In this document: piece after piece, positions 1 to 8,470 of the stretch
Numbering within the stretch: position 1 is the stretch's first letter
Layout: every line of letters begins with the position of its first letter
Made by a program: the position numbers and the translations under genes
Notes under the pieces: model-generated
Told to the model about the DNA's origin: nothing
The model's input: only the letters and a program-made list of their open reading frames with translations
Database searches by the model: none
Source of the DNA: Actinomycetaceae bacterium MB13-C1-2
GTDB lineage: Bacteria > Actinomycetota > Actinomycetes > Actinomycetales > Actinomycetaceae
DNA: 64,000 nucleotides
Direction: 5' to 3'
Assembly (NCBI GenBank): GCA_035621235.1
Contig: CP141731.1
Span: 558,001-622,000 of the forward strand

Positions 1-1023
1 AAACGCTTCACCGATATCCCAGGAATCAGCATCGAGAAAAGTGATCCCCTCGTCCACGACAATTGTCATGTAGTAGGACAAGGCTAAGAAATCAATGGTT
101 CCTTCACGAAGTGTCTCTGCGTCGCCCGGCTCCCAACTGATCTCTATACCCTGCCTCGCTAGCTCTGCCAGCACGTATTCTGGGTACTCTCCTTGGACCA
201 TCACATCGCTAAAGAAGTAGGCCTGCTGGTTGTAACGAAGCGCAGCAAACATGTCCTCTGGCTTCGGAGTTCGCGGATACGCCGTCTGATCCAGGATCAT
301 GGAGCCCATCCGTAGATTTGCGTTCAGTTCCCGTCCGTAGCGAACGATTTCTGCATTGGAAACCAACTGATTATGAATGGCTTGGAACTTCGCTTGAACC
401 GGGTCAGGAACATCAGCCGCCAGGATTCCAAGCGCTAGGTAGGGGTCCATTATCGCCGAGTTAATCTGGTTGAAGACTATCCAGTAGGTGACCAAGTCCT
501 TATACTCATTGACCACGAACTTCGCGAATCTTTCAAATGCATTCTTGACCTTACGATTCGCCCAACCCCCACAGTTGGTAATGAGTTCCAGCGGCATCTC
601 GTAGTGAGAGATTGTGATGATTGGTTCAATACCGATCTGCCTCATATAGCTGAACATCTGGCGGTAGTACTCGACGCCCTCCTTCAGCGGCTCTTCTTCC
701 ATTCCGGTAGGGAAAAGTCGGGGCCACGAAATAGAAGTTCTGAAGGCGTTTAGCCCGGCGTCGCGAAGAAGTGCCAGATCATCACGATACGTGTGGAAGA
801 AATCAATTCCATACCGCTTAGGGAACGTGAGTGAACTATCCGCAAGATATCGTTCGATTTCCTTTTTCGACCGGATCGTGTCGAGTTTTTTCCCTCGTGC
901 GTCGCCCCCGTACGGAACAACGTCAGCCTGCGAGATTCCCTTACGGTCTACGTCCCACGCGCCCTCAGCCTGATTCGCCGCAATTGCCGCGCCCCAAAGA
1001 AAATTCTTCTTAAACCCGGTCAT
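1..1023 (-). CDS. 6-phospho-beta-glucosidase (GH1), 3' end cut by window
   Basis: Glycoside hydrolase family 1, expected to hydrolyse phosphorylated beta-glucosides delivered by the adjacent PTS in the cytoplasm. I translated it by hand because it runs off the left edge. The N-terminus reads MTGFKKNFLWGAAIAANQAEG and is followed by the GH1 motif TSISWPRLFPTG and a GGWANRK segment. The ATG (1023-1021) directly follows the TAG of the IIA gene, so translation is probably coupled. At the acid/base position, where GH1 enzymes normally have NE (TFNEIN), this protein reads VFNQIN, so Glu is replaced by Gln at codon 186 (nt 468-466). The nucleophile region (TENG) lies beyond the window. The family call is firm; the substrate is not. 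Confidence 0.9.
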   Translation of the reverse strand, partial: MTGFKKNFLWGAAIAANQAEGAWDVDRKGISQADVVPYGGDARGKKLDTIRSKKEIERYLADSSLTFPKRYGIDFFHTYRDDLALLRDAGLNAFRTSISWPRLFPTGMEEEPLKEGVEYYRQMFSYMRQIGIEPIITISHYEMPLELITNCGGWANRKVKNAFERFAKFVVNEYKDLVTYWIVFNQINSAIMDPYLALGILAADVPDPVQAKFQAIHNQLVSNAEIVRYGRELNANLRMGSMILDQTAYPRTPKPEDMFAALRYNQQAYFFSDVMVQGEYPEYVLAELARQGIEISWEPGDAETLREGTIDFLALSYYMTIVVDEGITFLDADSWDIGEAF

Positions 1024-1371
1024 CTACTTCTCGTTCTCCAGAGCAATTAGTCGCCTGTTGAAGGCATCCGTGATTCCCATAAGCCGCTCAGCAATGTTCT
1101 GTTCACTCTTGATCGTCATTAGAGTGTCCTGGGCGTGGACAAAGAGGATCGACGAGGGGATCTCTTCGCCTCTCGCTTCTGACTGAATCAGTTTCGTCTG
1201 CGCTCGATGAGCCTTCGTTATTTCCTCTTGTGCGGCATCAAGGTCTGTCCGAGCCTTGTCGAAATCACACTCTTCCATCGCAACCAGCGCACTCTTGATC
1301 TTCGTACGACCATTGCCAGCATTGAGGATAATTTCCATCGCAACCTGATGGACTTCATCTATCGCAATCAT
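1024..1371 (-). CDS. PTS lactose/cellobiose-family EIIA component
   Basis: Cytoplasmic phosphocarrier of about 115 aa that passes phosphate from HPr to EIIB; the length is normal for the family. The Lac/Cel-type active-site motif LFVHAQDTLMT is present, with the phosphorylated His at about residue 79. The frame is open further upstream, but I chose the ATG at 1371 because AAGAAGGA lies just before it and the family's N-terminus fits (MIAIDEVHQVAM). It is third of four genes (IIB, IIC, IIA, GH1) read leftward. A 155-bp gap with a hairpin separates it from IIC. Confidence 0.9.
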   Translation of the reverse strand: MIAIDEVHQVAMEIILNAGNGRTKIKSALVAMEECDFDKARTDLDAAQEEITKAHRAQTKLIQSEARGEEIPSSILFVHAQDTLMTIKSEQNIAERLMGITDAFNRRLIALENEK

Positions 1372-1415
1372 TGATGTTCCTTCTTCTTGCATCAGTAGAA
1401 TTTTGTTGAGTGGGA

Positions 1416-1447
1416 TCGAACGAGGCTCCCCCGCCATACTCGTTCGA
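1416..1447. repeat. Inverted repeat between IIC and IIA genes
   Basis: A perfect 9-bp stem, TCGAACGAG / CTCGTTCGA, with a 14-nt loop lies in the IIC-IIA gap. There is no T-run, so it may stabilise or process the mRNA rather than terminate it. Confidence 0.45.
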
Positions 1448-1526
1448 CAGTCGGAGGGAAAAGGCTCGCAGACCGTCACCGGCTAGCTCACGCTCGGATC
1501 TAACCTTCTATTTCGAGCGAGGGAGA

Positions 1527-2894
1527 CTAGAGTTCCACCCTAGTTCTCTTGGTGGGTGCTTTCCTGGGTGCGGGTCGATTCGTCCCGGGTGTCTCACTCG
1601 CACCGACAGATTCCATTTGCTGCTCGTCGGTCTTCCCTTCTCGTACAAGCAACTGGTTGTCGTAGACCCTGAAGAATGGGAACCAGACTGCAGTGGCGAC
1701 CGCCACCACGATTACGAACAGAATTAGGGATCCGATCGCAGGCGCAACCAGCCATGTCGAAATCGGGTACGGCATATACCAGATCTGGAATGGCTCAGCG
1801 GGGATAGGGGCCATACCAAAGTGCAGAGCTGGCCAAACTATCAGGGGTAAGAGCAAACCGTTGATCCACATAGGAATCATCAAAATGGGGTTGAAAGCGA
1901 TAGGTGCCCCGAAAACGACAGGTTCATTAATGTTAAAGATCGAAGGAACAATGACCGCCTTACCAACCGCTTTTAGTTGCTTCGACTTCGCTGCGAACAG
2001 CATCATCAGTGCCAGAGGAAGCGTTGCCCCCAGTCCCCCGATTGCGATCCAACCGATGTACACCACTTCCTGCGTATTGATCATCGTCGGGGCGAGACCC
2101 GCAGCGACCGCAGCCTGGTTCTCGGCGATTCCGGCAAACATAATCGGGAAAATAATCGGCCCCATCACCCAGGAGCTGATCCCGAACGAGTAGATGAACA
2201 CGGTGATAAAGACGATGAGGACAAACCCGGGATAGCTCTGTCCGATGCTGAGCAGGGGACTAAAGATCGTCCCGAGAATGGCGAATGCATCAAAACCAAA
2301 GCTGAAGGTGATAAGCCATGAAACTCCTAGAACTACGGCTATCGGGATCAACGAGTCGAACCAGGTGATAATAAAGTCCGGGAGCGAAGACGATTTCTTG
2401 AAGAAAGACCACTTCGAGGACGAGAAGAATATCAGTCCGACCAGCAGCCCGACGACTAGTGCAACAAACACTCCTCCGGCACCAAAGCGGTCAAACTCAA
2501 AGGTTGCCGACATTGCCCAGGTTTCTTCGTCCACCACGAGCGCTGGTTTGGCCAGCATCAGATACGACGCGATGCCGGTAGCGCCGGCCAAGAGCTTCGT
2601 GCGCTGAACGCCCTTGTTCTCCATGGCGAAGTAGGGAATTAAGAATGCCAGGATAAGGCCCATCAGTCCGAAACTGAAAGAACTAATTGGTGAAAGGTCC
2701 GGCCACCACGTCCAGTTCTCTCTCACCCAGGGAATCTCGGGGACCAATCCGATCAGGGTGACGAAGGATCCAACAAGGACAAACGGCAAGATTGTCAGAA
2801 ACGAATCCTGAACTGCCTTCACCCAAGGGTTCCGCGTCACTTTGTTGGTGAAAGGAACAACTTTCTGGTTCATGAAATTTATCAGGCCATCCAC
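1527..2894 (-). CDS. PTS lactose/cellobiose-family EIIC permease
   Basis: Integral membrane sugar channel of the PTS, 455 aa, with about ten hydrophobic segments. The N-terminus (VVPFTNKVTRNPWVKAVQDS) and the loop with FNINEPVVFGAP are typical of the Lac-family IIC; NEPV and GAP are the sugar-binding signature. The start is GTG at 2894 with AGGAGAT eight bases upstream. The C-terminal tail (about residues 420-455) is charged and Pro-rich (RPAPRKAPTKRTRVEL), longer than usual and cytoplasmic by inference. It follows the IIB gene and precedes IIA. Confidence 0.93.
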   Translation of the reverse strand: MDGLINFMNQKVVPFTNKVTRNPWVKAVQDSFLTILPFVLVGSFVTLIGLVPEIPWVRENWTWWPDLSPISSFSFGLMGLILAFLIPYFAMENKGVQRTKLLAGATGIASYLMLAKPALVVDEETWAMSATFEFDRFGAGGVFVALVVGLLVGLIFFSSSKWSFFKKSSSLPDFIITWFDSLIPIAVVLGVSWLITFSFGFDAFAILGTIFSPLLSIGQSYPGFVLIVFITVFIYSFGISSWVMGPIIFPIMFAGIAENQAAVAAGLAPTMINTQEVVYIGWIAIGGLGATLPLALMMLFAAKSKQLKAVGKAVIVPSIFNINEPVVFGAPIAFNPILMIPMWINGLLLPLIVWPALHFGMAPIPAEPFQIWYMPYPISTWLVAPAIGSLILFVIVVAVATAVWFPFFRVYDNQLLVREGKTDEQQMESVGASETPGTNRPAPRKAPTKRTRVEL

Positions 2895-2920
2895 GGCTTA
2901 TCTCCTAATAGCTCGCTATG

Positions 2921-2940
2921 ATCAATCGACGTTGATTGAT
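2921..2940. repeat. Small hairpin between IIB and IIC genes
   Basis: ATCAATC / GATTGAT, a 7-bp stem with a 6-nt loop, in the 64-bp gap between two PTS genes of one operon. It could be an intercistronic mRNA structure; no T-run follows. Confidence 0.35.
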
Positions 2941-2958
2941 GGGTCACCGACCGAATTA

Positions 2959-3288
2959 CTATTCGTCTTCTGCCTCAAGAACATCCGCCGCAAGATCCAG
3001 GATTCCTGCGCCGTCCATCGTTCCGTAAAGACTCTGAGGTATCAGAGCAACCCTGACTTCGTGGGCAGCAGCTCTCCTCCGCGCGTCGTCAATCATGTAC
3101 TCAAGATGAGGGCCAAGTAGCACTACGTCGGCGTTCGGAAGGTTCTCATCGAGTTCTGCCTCAGACCGCGCTATGACTTCCACGTTTTCCCACCCGCGTG
3201 CCTTTGCAGCTTGACGTGCCTTCTGCGCGATAAATCCACTGGAAGCACCCGCTCCACAGCAGATGAAGATATTGATCTGGTCGCTCAT
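2959..3288 (-). CDS. PTS lactose/cellobiose-family EIIB component
   Basis: Cytoplasmic phosphocarrier of 109 aa with the IIB P-loop FICCGAGASSGF near the N-terminus. By alignment to the family (C, then G at +3 and S at +5), the phosphorylated residue is Cys11. It receives phosphate from IIA and passes it to the sugar entering through IIC. The start is ATG at 3288 with AGGGACC upstream; the longer open frame has no good start signal. It is the first gene of the leftward operon, divergent from the PRD regulator. Confidence 0.9.
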   Translation of the reverse strand: MSDQINIFICCGAGASSGFIAQKARQAAKARGWENVEVIARSEAELDENLPNADVVLLGPHLEYMIDDARRRAAAHEVRVALIPQSLYGTMDGAGILDLAADVLEAEDE

Positions 3289-3344
3289 TGTAGGGTCCCT
3301 TCGGCGCGTCGATTTCGTTTCACAATGAGAATCCATCGATTGGG

Positions 3345-3392
3345 CCGTTAGGACCAATGTCGATTTGCCGCTCTGGCGGCAAGGACCAATGT
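3345..3392. promoter_or_regulatory. Putative operator region of the PTS operon
   Basis: The 112-bp divergent spacer contains two direct copies of AGGACCAATGT (3350-3360 and 3382-3392), 32 bp apart (about three helical turns). A perfect 7-bp hairpin, TTGCCGC-TCTG-GCGGCAA (3365-3382), lies between them. The position between the operon and its regulator suggests binding sites for the PRD protein. That role is inference. Confidence 0.5.
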
Positions 3393-3400
3393 TCACATAA

Positions 3401-5275
3401 ATGGAATGCGTTAGTTTAGGTCATTACTGTGGGAACGTGAGTCAAGATGCAAGACACCGGCTAGTAACAAGACTCCTTGATACCGACAACTGGGTCTCAG
3501 GCCCCGAGCTAGCGCGCACGGTCGGTGTTTCTGCCAGAACGATTCGTAACTATGCACACTCGATACCCGGGATAAACTCTTCCCGACAGGGATACCGCGC
3601 CGGACCGGAGGCAAGGGTTTGGTTGGAGTCTCAGCGTGATTCTGGTCCGGAGACGCCCTTAGAACGGCTCTACTTCATTGTGAAGGCTCTGCTCTCCAGC
3701 GATGGAGTCGTAAACCTGTTCAGTTTGTGCGATCAGCTCTTCGTTGCCCCACCCACTCTCGAAGCCGATATTGGAAGGGCTCGGGGTCTTCTTCAAAATC
3801 ACGGTCTGCGCATTAGACGCCGAGGCGATGAGTTGCAGATTGAGGGTTCCGAGGACGCTCAAAGAGTCCTGCTTCGAGATCTGTTGATCGACTCTGTCGC
3901 AACAGGCCCCACGATCACTCTCGATGACCTGCAACATGCCTTTCCAGACTATGACGTCTCGACTCTGAAGAAGATCGTGCGTAGCAACCTTGACGCATAC
4001 GAATTGCGGATCAACCCAATTGTCGAGTCGGGTGTAATGCTCCATATCCTCATCATGATCACCCGGGTCCATGTTGGAAGGCCACTCCCGAACACATCCG
4101 ACTCGTCGGCGGTTGCAAGCGGAATTGCCGATGAGTTCGAAGAGTATCTAGGGTTCCCAATTCCAGACAGTGAACGAGCGTATCTCTCAACCCTCTTGGA
4201 CCAACGAACGGGCGGCCTCGAACCGGAGGACCACGCTACCGAACTAGTTGCGACCGCACTTCACCAACTCTCTGACGAGTTTCAGATTACATTTGACGAT
4301 CCGGCTCTTAGACGCTCCCTGTCCCTTCACGTTCGTAGCCTGCTTGTACGCTCTGCCAGAGGCACGGCAATTCCGAATCCTTTCACCAATCAAATCAAGC
4401 AATCGCACCCTCTTGTTTATGAACTCGCCGTGGCGTTTGCGCAGCACCTAGGAACCGCGGCAGGCATCGTCGTCGATGACGACGAGAAGGCATTCATTGC
4501 AATGCACCTGGGTTCATACTTCGGCCGTGTTTCGCCGCACGCCAATAGGCTTAACGTTCTGGTTCTGATGCACGGATATGAGCACCTCTCCCAAAACACT
4601 ATCGAGACCCTCAGAGAGTCCCTTCCTCAGAACGTGGATCTTTCCGCCATCGCCAGCGTTGATGAAGTCGATTCGCAGACAGATCTGTTGATAACCAACG
4701 TCCCCGTGAACAACTCGCCCAGGCCGGTCATCCAGGTTAGCCCGCTCCTAAATCAGTCGGATCTGGAACGGATTCGCTCCCGTATCAGCGACCTACTGCG
4801 CGAGCAGCGTGTAGAACTATTCTCAAGTCAACTCATTCGACTGGTCGATACCGAGTTGTTCTATGTCGACCCACCAGCACGCACTCCCGAACAACTAATT
4901 CGTTTCGTGAGTCAGGACCTGATATCCATTGGCATTGGCGATCATCGGTTTACAGAGTCAATTCTAGAAAGAGAACGCCTGTCACCCACTGGCTTCCCCT
5001 CGGGAGTGGCCGTGCCACACCCTCTAAAGATGGGGGCCAAGCGATCAGGATTGGCGGTCGTTAGTTTTCAAGATCCAATCAAGTGGAATGATTATGACGT
5101 ATCGCTGGTGGTCTTCATTGCATTCAGCCAGAAGGAGCGACCGTTGTTCAATGCTATGTTCGACCAATTGATCGAGTTGCTTTCAGATCCTCAATCGGTG
5201 AAGACCCTCGCGGAACGTGCGAAAGATTTTGAAAGTTTCAAGCAGACTGCGATAGCTCTCGCCTCCGCACTTTAG
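3401..5275 (+). CDS. PRD-containing PTS-regulated transcription activator (MtlR/LicR type)
   Basis: 624 aa with the usual modular order: N-terminal HTH (about 15-60; ELARTVGVSARTIRNY), a second Mga-like HTH (about 85-140), PRD1 (His215 and His224 region), PRD2 (FIAMHLGSYFGR, His369), an EIIB-like segment (about 395-480) and a C-terminal EIIA type-2 domain (GVAVPHPLK, His540). Such proteins activate PTS operons when not phosphorylated by the cognate EIIB and sense general PTS flux through HPr. Here the target is presumably the divergent IIB-IIC-IIA-GH1 operon. ATG 3401 has a poor ribosome site; GTG 3437 (VSQDARHRLVTRLLD) is a plausible alternative start. Confidence 0.88.
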   Translation: MECVSLGHYCGNVSQDARHRLVTRLLDTDNWVSGPELARTVGVSARTIRNYAHSIPGINSSRQGYRAGPEARVWLESQRDSGPETPLERLYFIVKALLSSDGVVNLFSLCDQLFVAPPTLEADIGRARGLLQNHGLRIRRRGDELQIEGSEDAQRVLLRDLLIDSVATGPTITLDDLQHAFPDYDVSTLKKIVRSNLDAYELRINPIVESGVMLHILIMITRVHVGRPLPNTSDSSAVASGIADEFEEYLGFPIPDSERAYLSTLLDQRTGGLEPEDHATELVATALHQLSDEFQITFDDPALRRSLSLHVRSLLVRSARGTAIPNPFTNQIKQSHPLVYELAVAFAQHLGTAAGIVVDDDEKAFIAMHLGSYFGRVSPHANRLNVLVLMHGYEHLSQNTIETLRESLPQNVDLSAIASVDEVDSQTDLLITNVPVNNSPRPVIQVSPLLNQSDLERIRSRISDLLREQRVELFSSQLIRLVDTELFYVDPPARTPEQLIRFVSQDLISIGIGDHRFTESILERERLSPTGFPSGVAVPHPLKMGAKRSGLAVVSFQDPIKWNDYDVSLVVFIAFSQKERPLFNAMFDQLIELLSDPQSVKTLAERAKDFESFKQTAIALASAL

Positions 5276-5340
5276 GCCAGACTACGTCGTGCCATGAGAA
5301 TCGAAGGGACTATCCACATCGGTGAACCTGCGATGGACGA

Positions 5341-5595
5341 CTAGTCACTGATCTCAGGACCATCAGCCAGGCTCTCACCCAAGGTTTCTTCCTTTGTCAC
5401 CGCGTCCGCTCCGGTCTTCCTCTTACGAAATTTTTCCCAGAGGTTTATTACAACAGCGGAGGTGACTGCACCCCAAAGGGCCCAGATCGCGGCAACGGCA
5501 AACGGTGGGATTTCAGCGGTGATAGTAATGAACGTGTACGCAACAAAGCCGATGGCTGCGACAGTAAGCCAGTCCATCCCGGTCATTGAATCCAC
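5341..5595 (-). CDS. Small two-TM membrane protein, unknown function
   Basis: 84 aa with two hydrophobic stretches (about 9-25 and 28-50), then a basic loop (EKFRKRK) and an acidic tail (about 55-84). I do not recognise the family. It lies downstream of tRNA-Lys on the same strand and convergent with the PRD regulator. The layout (short N-terminus, two helices, charged cytoplasmic tail) is common among small actinobacterial membrane proteins, and no function should be inferred from it. Confidence 0.6.
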   Translation of the reverse strand: MDSMTGMDWLTVAAIGFVAYTFITITAEIPPFAVAAIWALWGAVTSAVVINLWEKFRKRKTGADAVTKEETLGESLADGPEISD

Positions 5596-5636
5596 CTGCC
5601 ATCAGCATAGTAGTCACGCACATCGGCTCCGATTTG

Positions 5637-5710
5637 TAGGCCCCCCGGGACTCGAACCCGGCACCCACGGATTAAAAGTCCGTTGCTCTAACCAGATGAG
5701 CTAGAGGCCC
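5637..5710 (-). tRNA. tRNA-Lys (anticodon UUU)
   Basis: On the minus strand the 5' acceptor GGGCCTC pairs with GGGGCCT at the 3' end (G-U pairs at 1-72 and 6-67). The anticodon arm reads CGGAC-TTTTAAT-CCG with anticodon TTT, and the T arm has GGTTCGAGTCC. The discriminator is A and the next bases are CAA, so CCA is not encoded. Confidence 0.95.
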
Positions 5711-5820
5711 GCACCGATCATTCTAAGGGCTTCAGCAGGAACCGTAGCACTCAGGAACTGTGGCATTCGCCTATCGGCCACAAAGACCACATCCATTTGC
5801 TTACCGCACCTCGCACGCCT

Positions 5821-5942
5821 CGTCATAGCCGTCGTTGGTTGCAGTAGCGCGGTCTCGTAGTAGAAAACGTCCGCCAACAACCAAGAACTATCCCGGTTCT
5901 TGACTACCAAAGCCGCTACTGCAACCAGACCTCGCTATGACG
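5821..5942. repeat. Large imperfect palindrome in a 377-bp intergenic region
   Basis: The two 29-nt arms each consist of an outer 9-bp block (CGTCATAGC / GCTATGACG), a 7-nt unpaired segment and an inner 13-bp block (GGTTGCAGTAGCG / CGCTACTGCAACC). The 64-nt interior contains another hairpin, CAAGAAC / GTTCTTG (5882-5888, 5896-5902). The region 5711-6087 has no convincing gene. It could be a structured RNA, a MITE-like remnant or a strong bidirectional terminator between nudC and tRNA-Lys. Confidence 0.6.
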
Positions 5943-6087
5943 AAACCTGATCTTTGGTCGTCGCCCAAACGTAAGTTGGAGACTGTTGCAACGCCTGCTG
6001 AAACAAGAATGTCGTAGTCGATGTTCAAGTGGAGTACCTAATACTGCTGACACTCAGCCGACAGGCTACTCCGGCACACGCCCGGCT

Positions 6088-7020
6088 CTAGGCTCCCAGC
6101 CAGTCGTTTATTACTGCGTACGCGATTGAGCTTGGACCCGGACCCAGTACGTCGCCGGTATCGAAGGCTCTGATCAGTTCCCTCTTCGAGAAAAATCGGG
6201 CCTCACGAATCTCCACCCCGTCCGGCACCGGGTCTGCGGTCCCGCCGCGGATCGTCGCCGAGAACGCCAACATCAGAGACCTTGGACCGGGCCAAACCTG
6301 GGAGGCTAGGTATTCTGTGTTCTCAACGCGAAGTTGCACCTCTTCCCAGAGTTCTCGGTCCACCGCCTGGGGTGGAGTCTCCCCCGCTTCGACGTAACCG
6401 GCAGGAAGCGACATCCGGCGTTCCGGCCAAGTGGCGTTGCTTGCGAGGAGTAGCCGCTCTTTCGCGTCGGTCACCCGCATGATCACTACCGGGTCCATTC
6501 GCGGATACTCGATCGCGCCACAATTGGTGCACTGACTCGCCCAACCAGCCTCAACCGGGACAACGGGGGCCCCGCAACGCGGGCAGAACCTAAAAGTCGC
6601 GTGCCACTTAGCAAGCGCGACGGCGCGGGACGCTAGCTGCGAATCGTCGGCCGAAAGTTCCGCAGCGATCTGAGTTAGTGGGACAAGGGTAGCTTCTGCC
6701 AACGCCAACGACGGCGCCAAGTCTGTGCCGGACGACCGGGGTACATTTGCGACGAAGTTAGCAGTGCCTGGCGTATTCGGTTCCGTTGGGACCACCCACA
6801 CCAAGTGGACGATCCCATCGGTCGTTCTCCCCAGTAGGAGCGGTTCACCCGCACCGTCCATAACTTCTGCGAGGCGACCGTTCCGAATTAAGACCCTCCC
6901 AGCCGGGTCAACAACGTGACCTACCCATGGCTGACCATTTAGGTCCGCGAACGTGAAACTCGCGCGCTCATAACCCATAGCGTCAACGGCTCCGCGCCCC
7001 ATGGGTAACTCACTAATCAA
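6088..7020 (-). CDS. nudC: NAD+ diphosphatase / NAD-RNA decapping Nudix hydrolase
   Basis: 310 aa. The N-terminal domain is followed by a zinc ribbon (CPRCGAP and CTNCGA, about 145-165) and a Nudix fold with box GYVEAGETPPQAVDRELWEE; the Gly after EE is Gln, as is often seen in this subfamily. The NudC-specific motif after the Nudix box (SQPWPFPxS in E. coli) reads SQVWPGPRS here. NudC cleaves NAD(H) to NMN and AMP and removes NAD caps from RNA. The frame starts at TTG (7020) after AAGAGG; an ATG at codon 7 is an alternative start. Confidence 0.93.
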   Translation of the reverse strand: MISELPMGRGAVDAMGYERASFTFADLNGQPWVGHVVDPAGRVLIRNGRLAEVMDGAGEPLLLGRTTDGIVHLVWVVPTEPNTPGTANFVANVPRSSGTDLAPSLALAEATLVPLTQIAAELSADDSQLASRAVALAKWHATFRFCPRCGAPVVPVEAGWASQCTNCGAIEYPRMDPVVIMRVTDAKERLLLASNATWPERRMSLPAGYVEAGETPPQAVDRELWEEVQLRVENTEYLASQVWPGPRSLMLAFSATIRGGTADPVPDGVEIREARFFSKRELIRAFDTGDVLGPGPSSIAYAVINDWLGA

Positions 7021-7154
7021 AACAGCACCTCTTCTGCCGCTTGTTCATAATCTGGCCGGCCTCGGAACGGATCGCGGCAACAAAAACCCCGGTCGACACG
7101 CTCCCAAGCTCGCACGAATTTCACCCAGGAGGTTCTACCCCCGGTCAAATCTGT

Positions 7155-8444
7155 TCAGCCCTCGATTCGCAGAGTCGAATCCACTCGGGCCACCGCCGGC
7201 AATGCCGAGAGGGTCGCAACCACCTTCCGTAGCGCGCCCTCCGTCGCGCGGTGCGTAGCTATTAGGAGGTTGGTTGACTCACCATCCCTCTCACCCTGCT
7301 GCACCGTCTGGATCGACACCCCGTTGTCAGCGAACACCCGAGCAACCTCAGAGAGCACGCCCGCACGATCCTCAACCGCCAGCCTGATCTGGTAGCGAGT
7401 CTCTGCCTCATCGGCGCTGAGGATCGGGAGGTTCGCATAAGCCAGTTCCTGCGGAGCGCCGCCGCCGTGAGCGATGTGATGCGCCGCCGCCACCACGTCC
7501 GATAACACCGCCGAGGCCGTCGGAGCACCACCCGCACCCTGCCCATAGAACATCAGGCGTCCCGCAGCCTCGCCCTCAACGACAATGGCATTGAAGGCGC
7601 CTGCCACCGACGCCAATGGGTGACCGACCGGAACCAGGCTCGGGTGAACCCGCACCGACACTGCTTCTTCACCGGCCCCAGTTTCGGCGCGCTCAGCGAT
7701 CGCCAGGAGCTTGATCACGTATCCTGCCGCAGCCGCCTCGGCGATGTCATCAGCGGTGACCTTCGTGATTCCCTCAACCGAAACGTCGTCGATGCTGACC
7801 CGCGTGTGGAAAGCGAGTGACGCTAAGATCGCGCACTTCGCCGCCGCATCCAAGCCCTCAACATCGGCCGTTGGGTCGGCCTCCGCGAATCCGAGGCGCT
7901 GGGCTTCCGCTAGGGCATCCTCGTACGAGGCGCCCGTACTCGCCATCGAGTCCAAGATAAAGTTGGTCGTCCCGTTGACGATTCCGAAGACCCCGGTAAT
8001 CCGGTCGCCCGCGAGCGACTCCCGCAGACCATAAACAACCGGAACTGCCCCGGCGACAGCCGCCTCGTAATAGAGGCTCCCGCCATGATCAGCCACCGCC
8101 TGATTCAACTCAGGGCCGTGAGCGGCAAGCAACGCCTTGTTTCCTGTAACAACGGTCTTTCCCTGCTCGAGCGCACGCATTACGTATTCGCGAGCCGGAT
8201 TGATGCCACCGATCAACTCAATCACCAGATCAGCGCCATCAATCGCGTCATCGGCATCCGTTGTCAGGAGATCGGCGGGAATCGCAACATCCCTCTCAGC
8301 AGCCACATTCCGCACAACCACTGACGCGACCTGCAGATCAGCACCAGCACGCGCATCCAGATCAGCGTCCTGCTCCTGGAGCAGGCGGAAGACCTGCGAT
8401 CCAACGGTTCCCGCACCTAGCAGTGCAATCTTTACGGTCTTCAT
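7155..8444 (-). CDS. hom: Homoserine dehydrogenase
   Basis: 429 aa. NAD(P)-dependent reduction of aspartate semialdehyde to homoserine, the branch point to threonine and methionine. The N-terminal nucleotide-binding motif is IALLGAGTVGSQVF. The catalytic domain holds GTTNFILDSM and GLDAAAKCAILASLAFH, and a C-terminal ACT domain (about 345-425; RLAVEDRAGVLSEVARVF) is expected to bind threonine for feedback inhibition. ATG 8444 is preceded by GGAGGAGAAGAG; ten further codons upstream are open but lack this signal. It lies 26 bp downstream of lysA on the same strand. No thrB follows, which is common but notable. Confidence 0.95.
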   Translation of the reverse strand: MKTVKIALLGAGTVGSQVFRLLQEQDADLDARAGADLQVASVVVRNVAAERDVAIPADLLTTDADDAIDGADLVIELIGGINPAREYVMRALEQGKTVVTGNKALLAAHGPELNQAVADHGGSLYYEAAVAGAVPVVYGLRESLAGDRITGVFGIVNGTTNFILDSMASTGASYEDALAEAQRLGFAEADPTADVEGLDAAAKCAILASLAFHTRVSIDDVSVEGITKVTADDIAEAAAAGYVIKLLAIAERAETGAGEEAVSVRVHPSLVPVGHPLASVAGAFNAIVVEGEAAGRLMFYGQGAGGAPTASAVLSDVVAAAHHIAHGGGAPQELAYANLPILSADEAETRYQIRLAVEDRAGVLSEVARVFADNGVSIQTVQQGERDGESTNLLIATHRATEGALRKVVATLSALPAVARVDSTLRIEG

Positions 8445-8470
8445 CTCTTCTCCTCCGCTCAAACTCGCGC

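Noticed and set aside
5701-5910. A 69-aa frame on the minus strand over tRNA-Lys
   Set aside because: It overlaps the 5' end of the tRNA and half of the palindrome, and its sequence is low in coding character.
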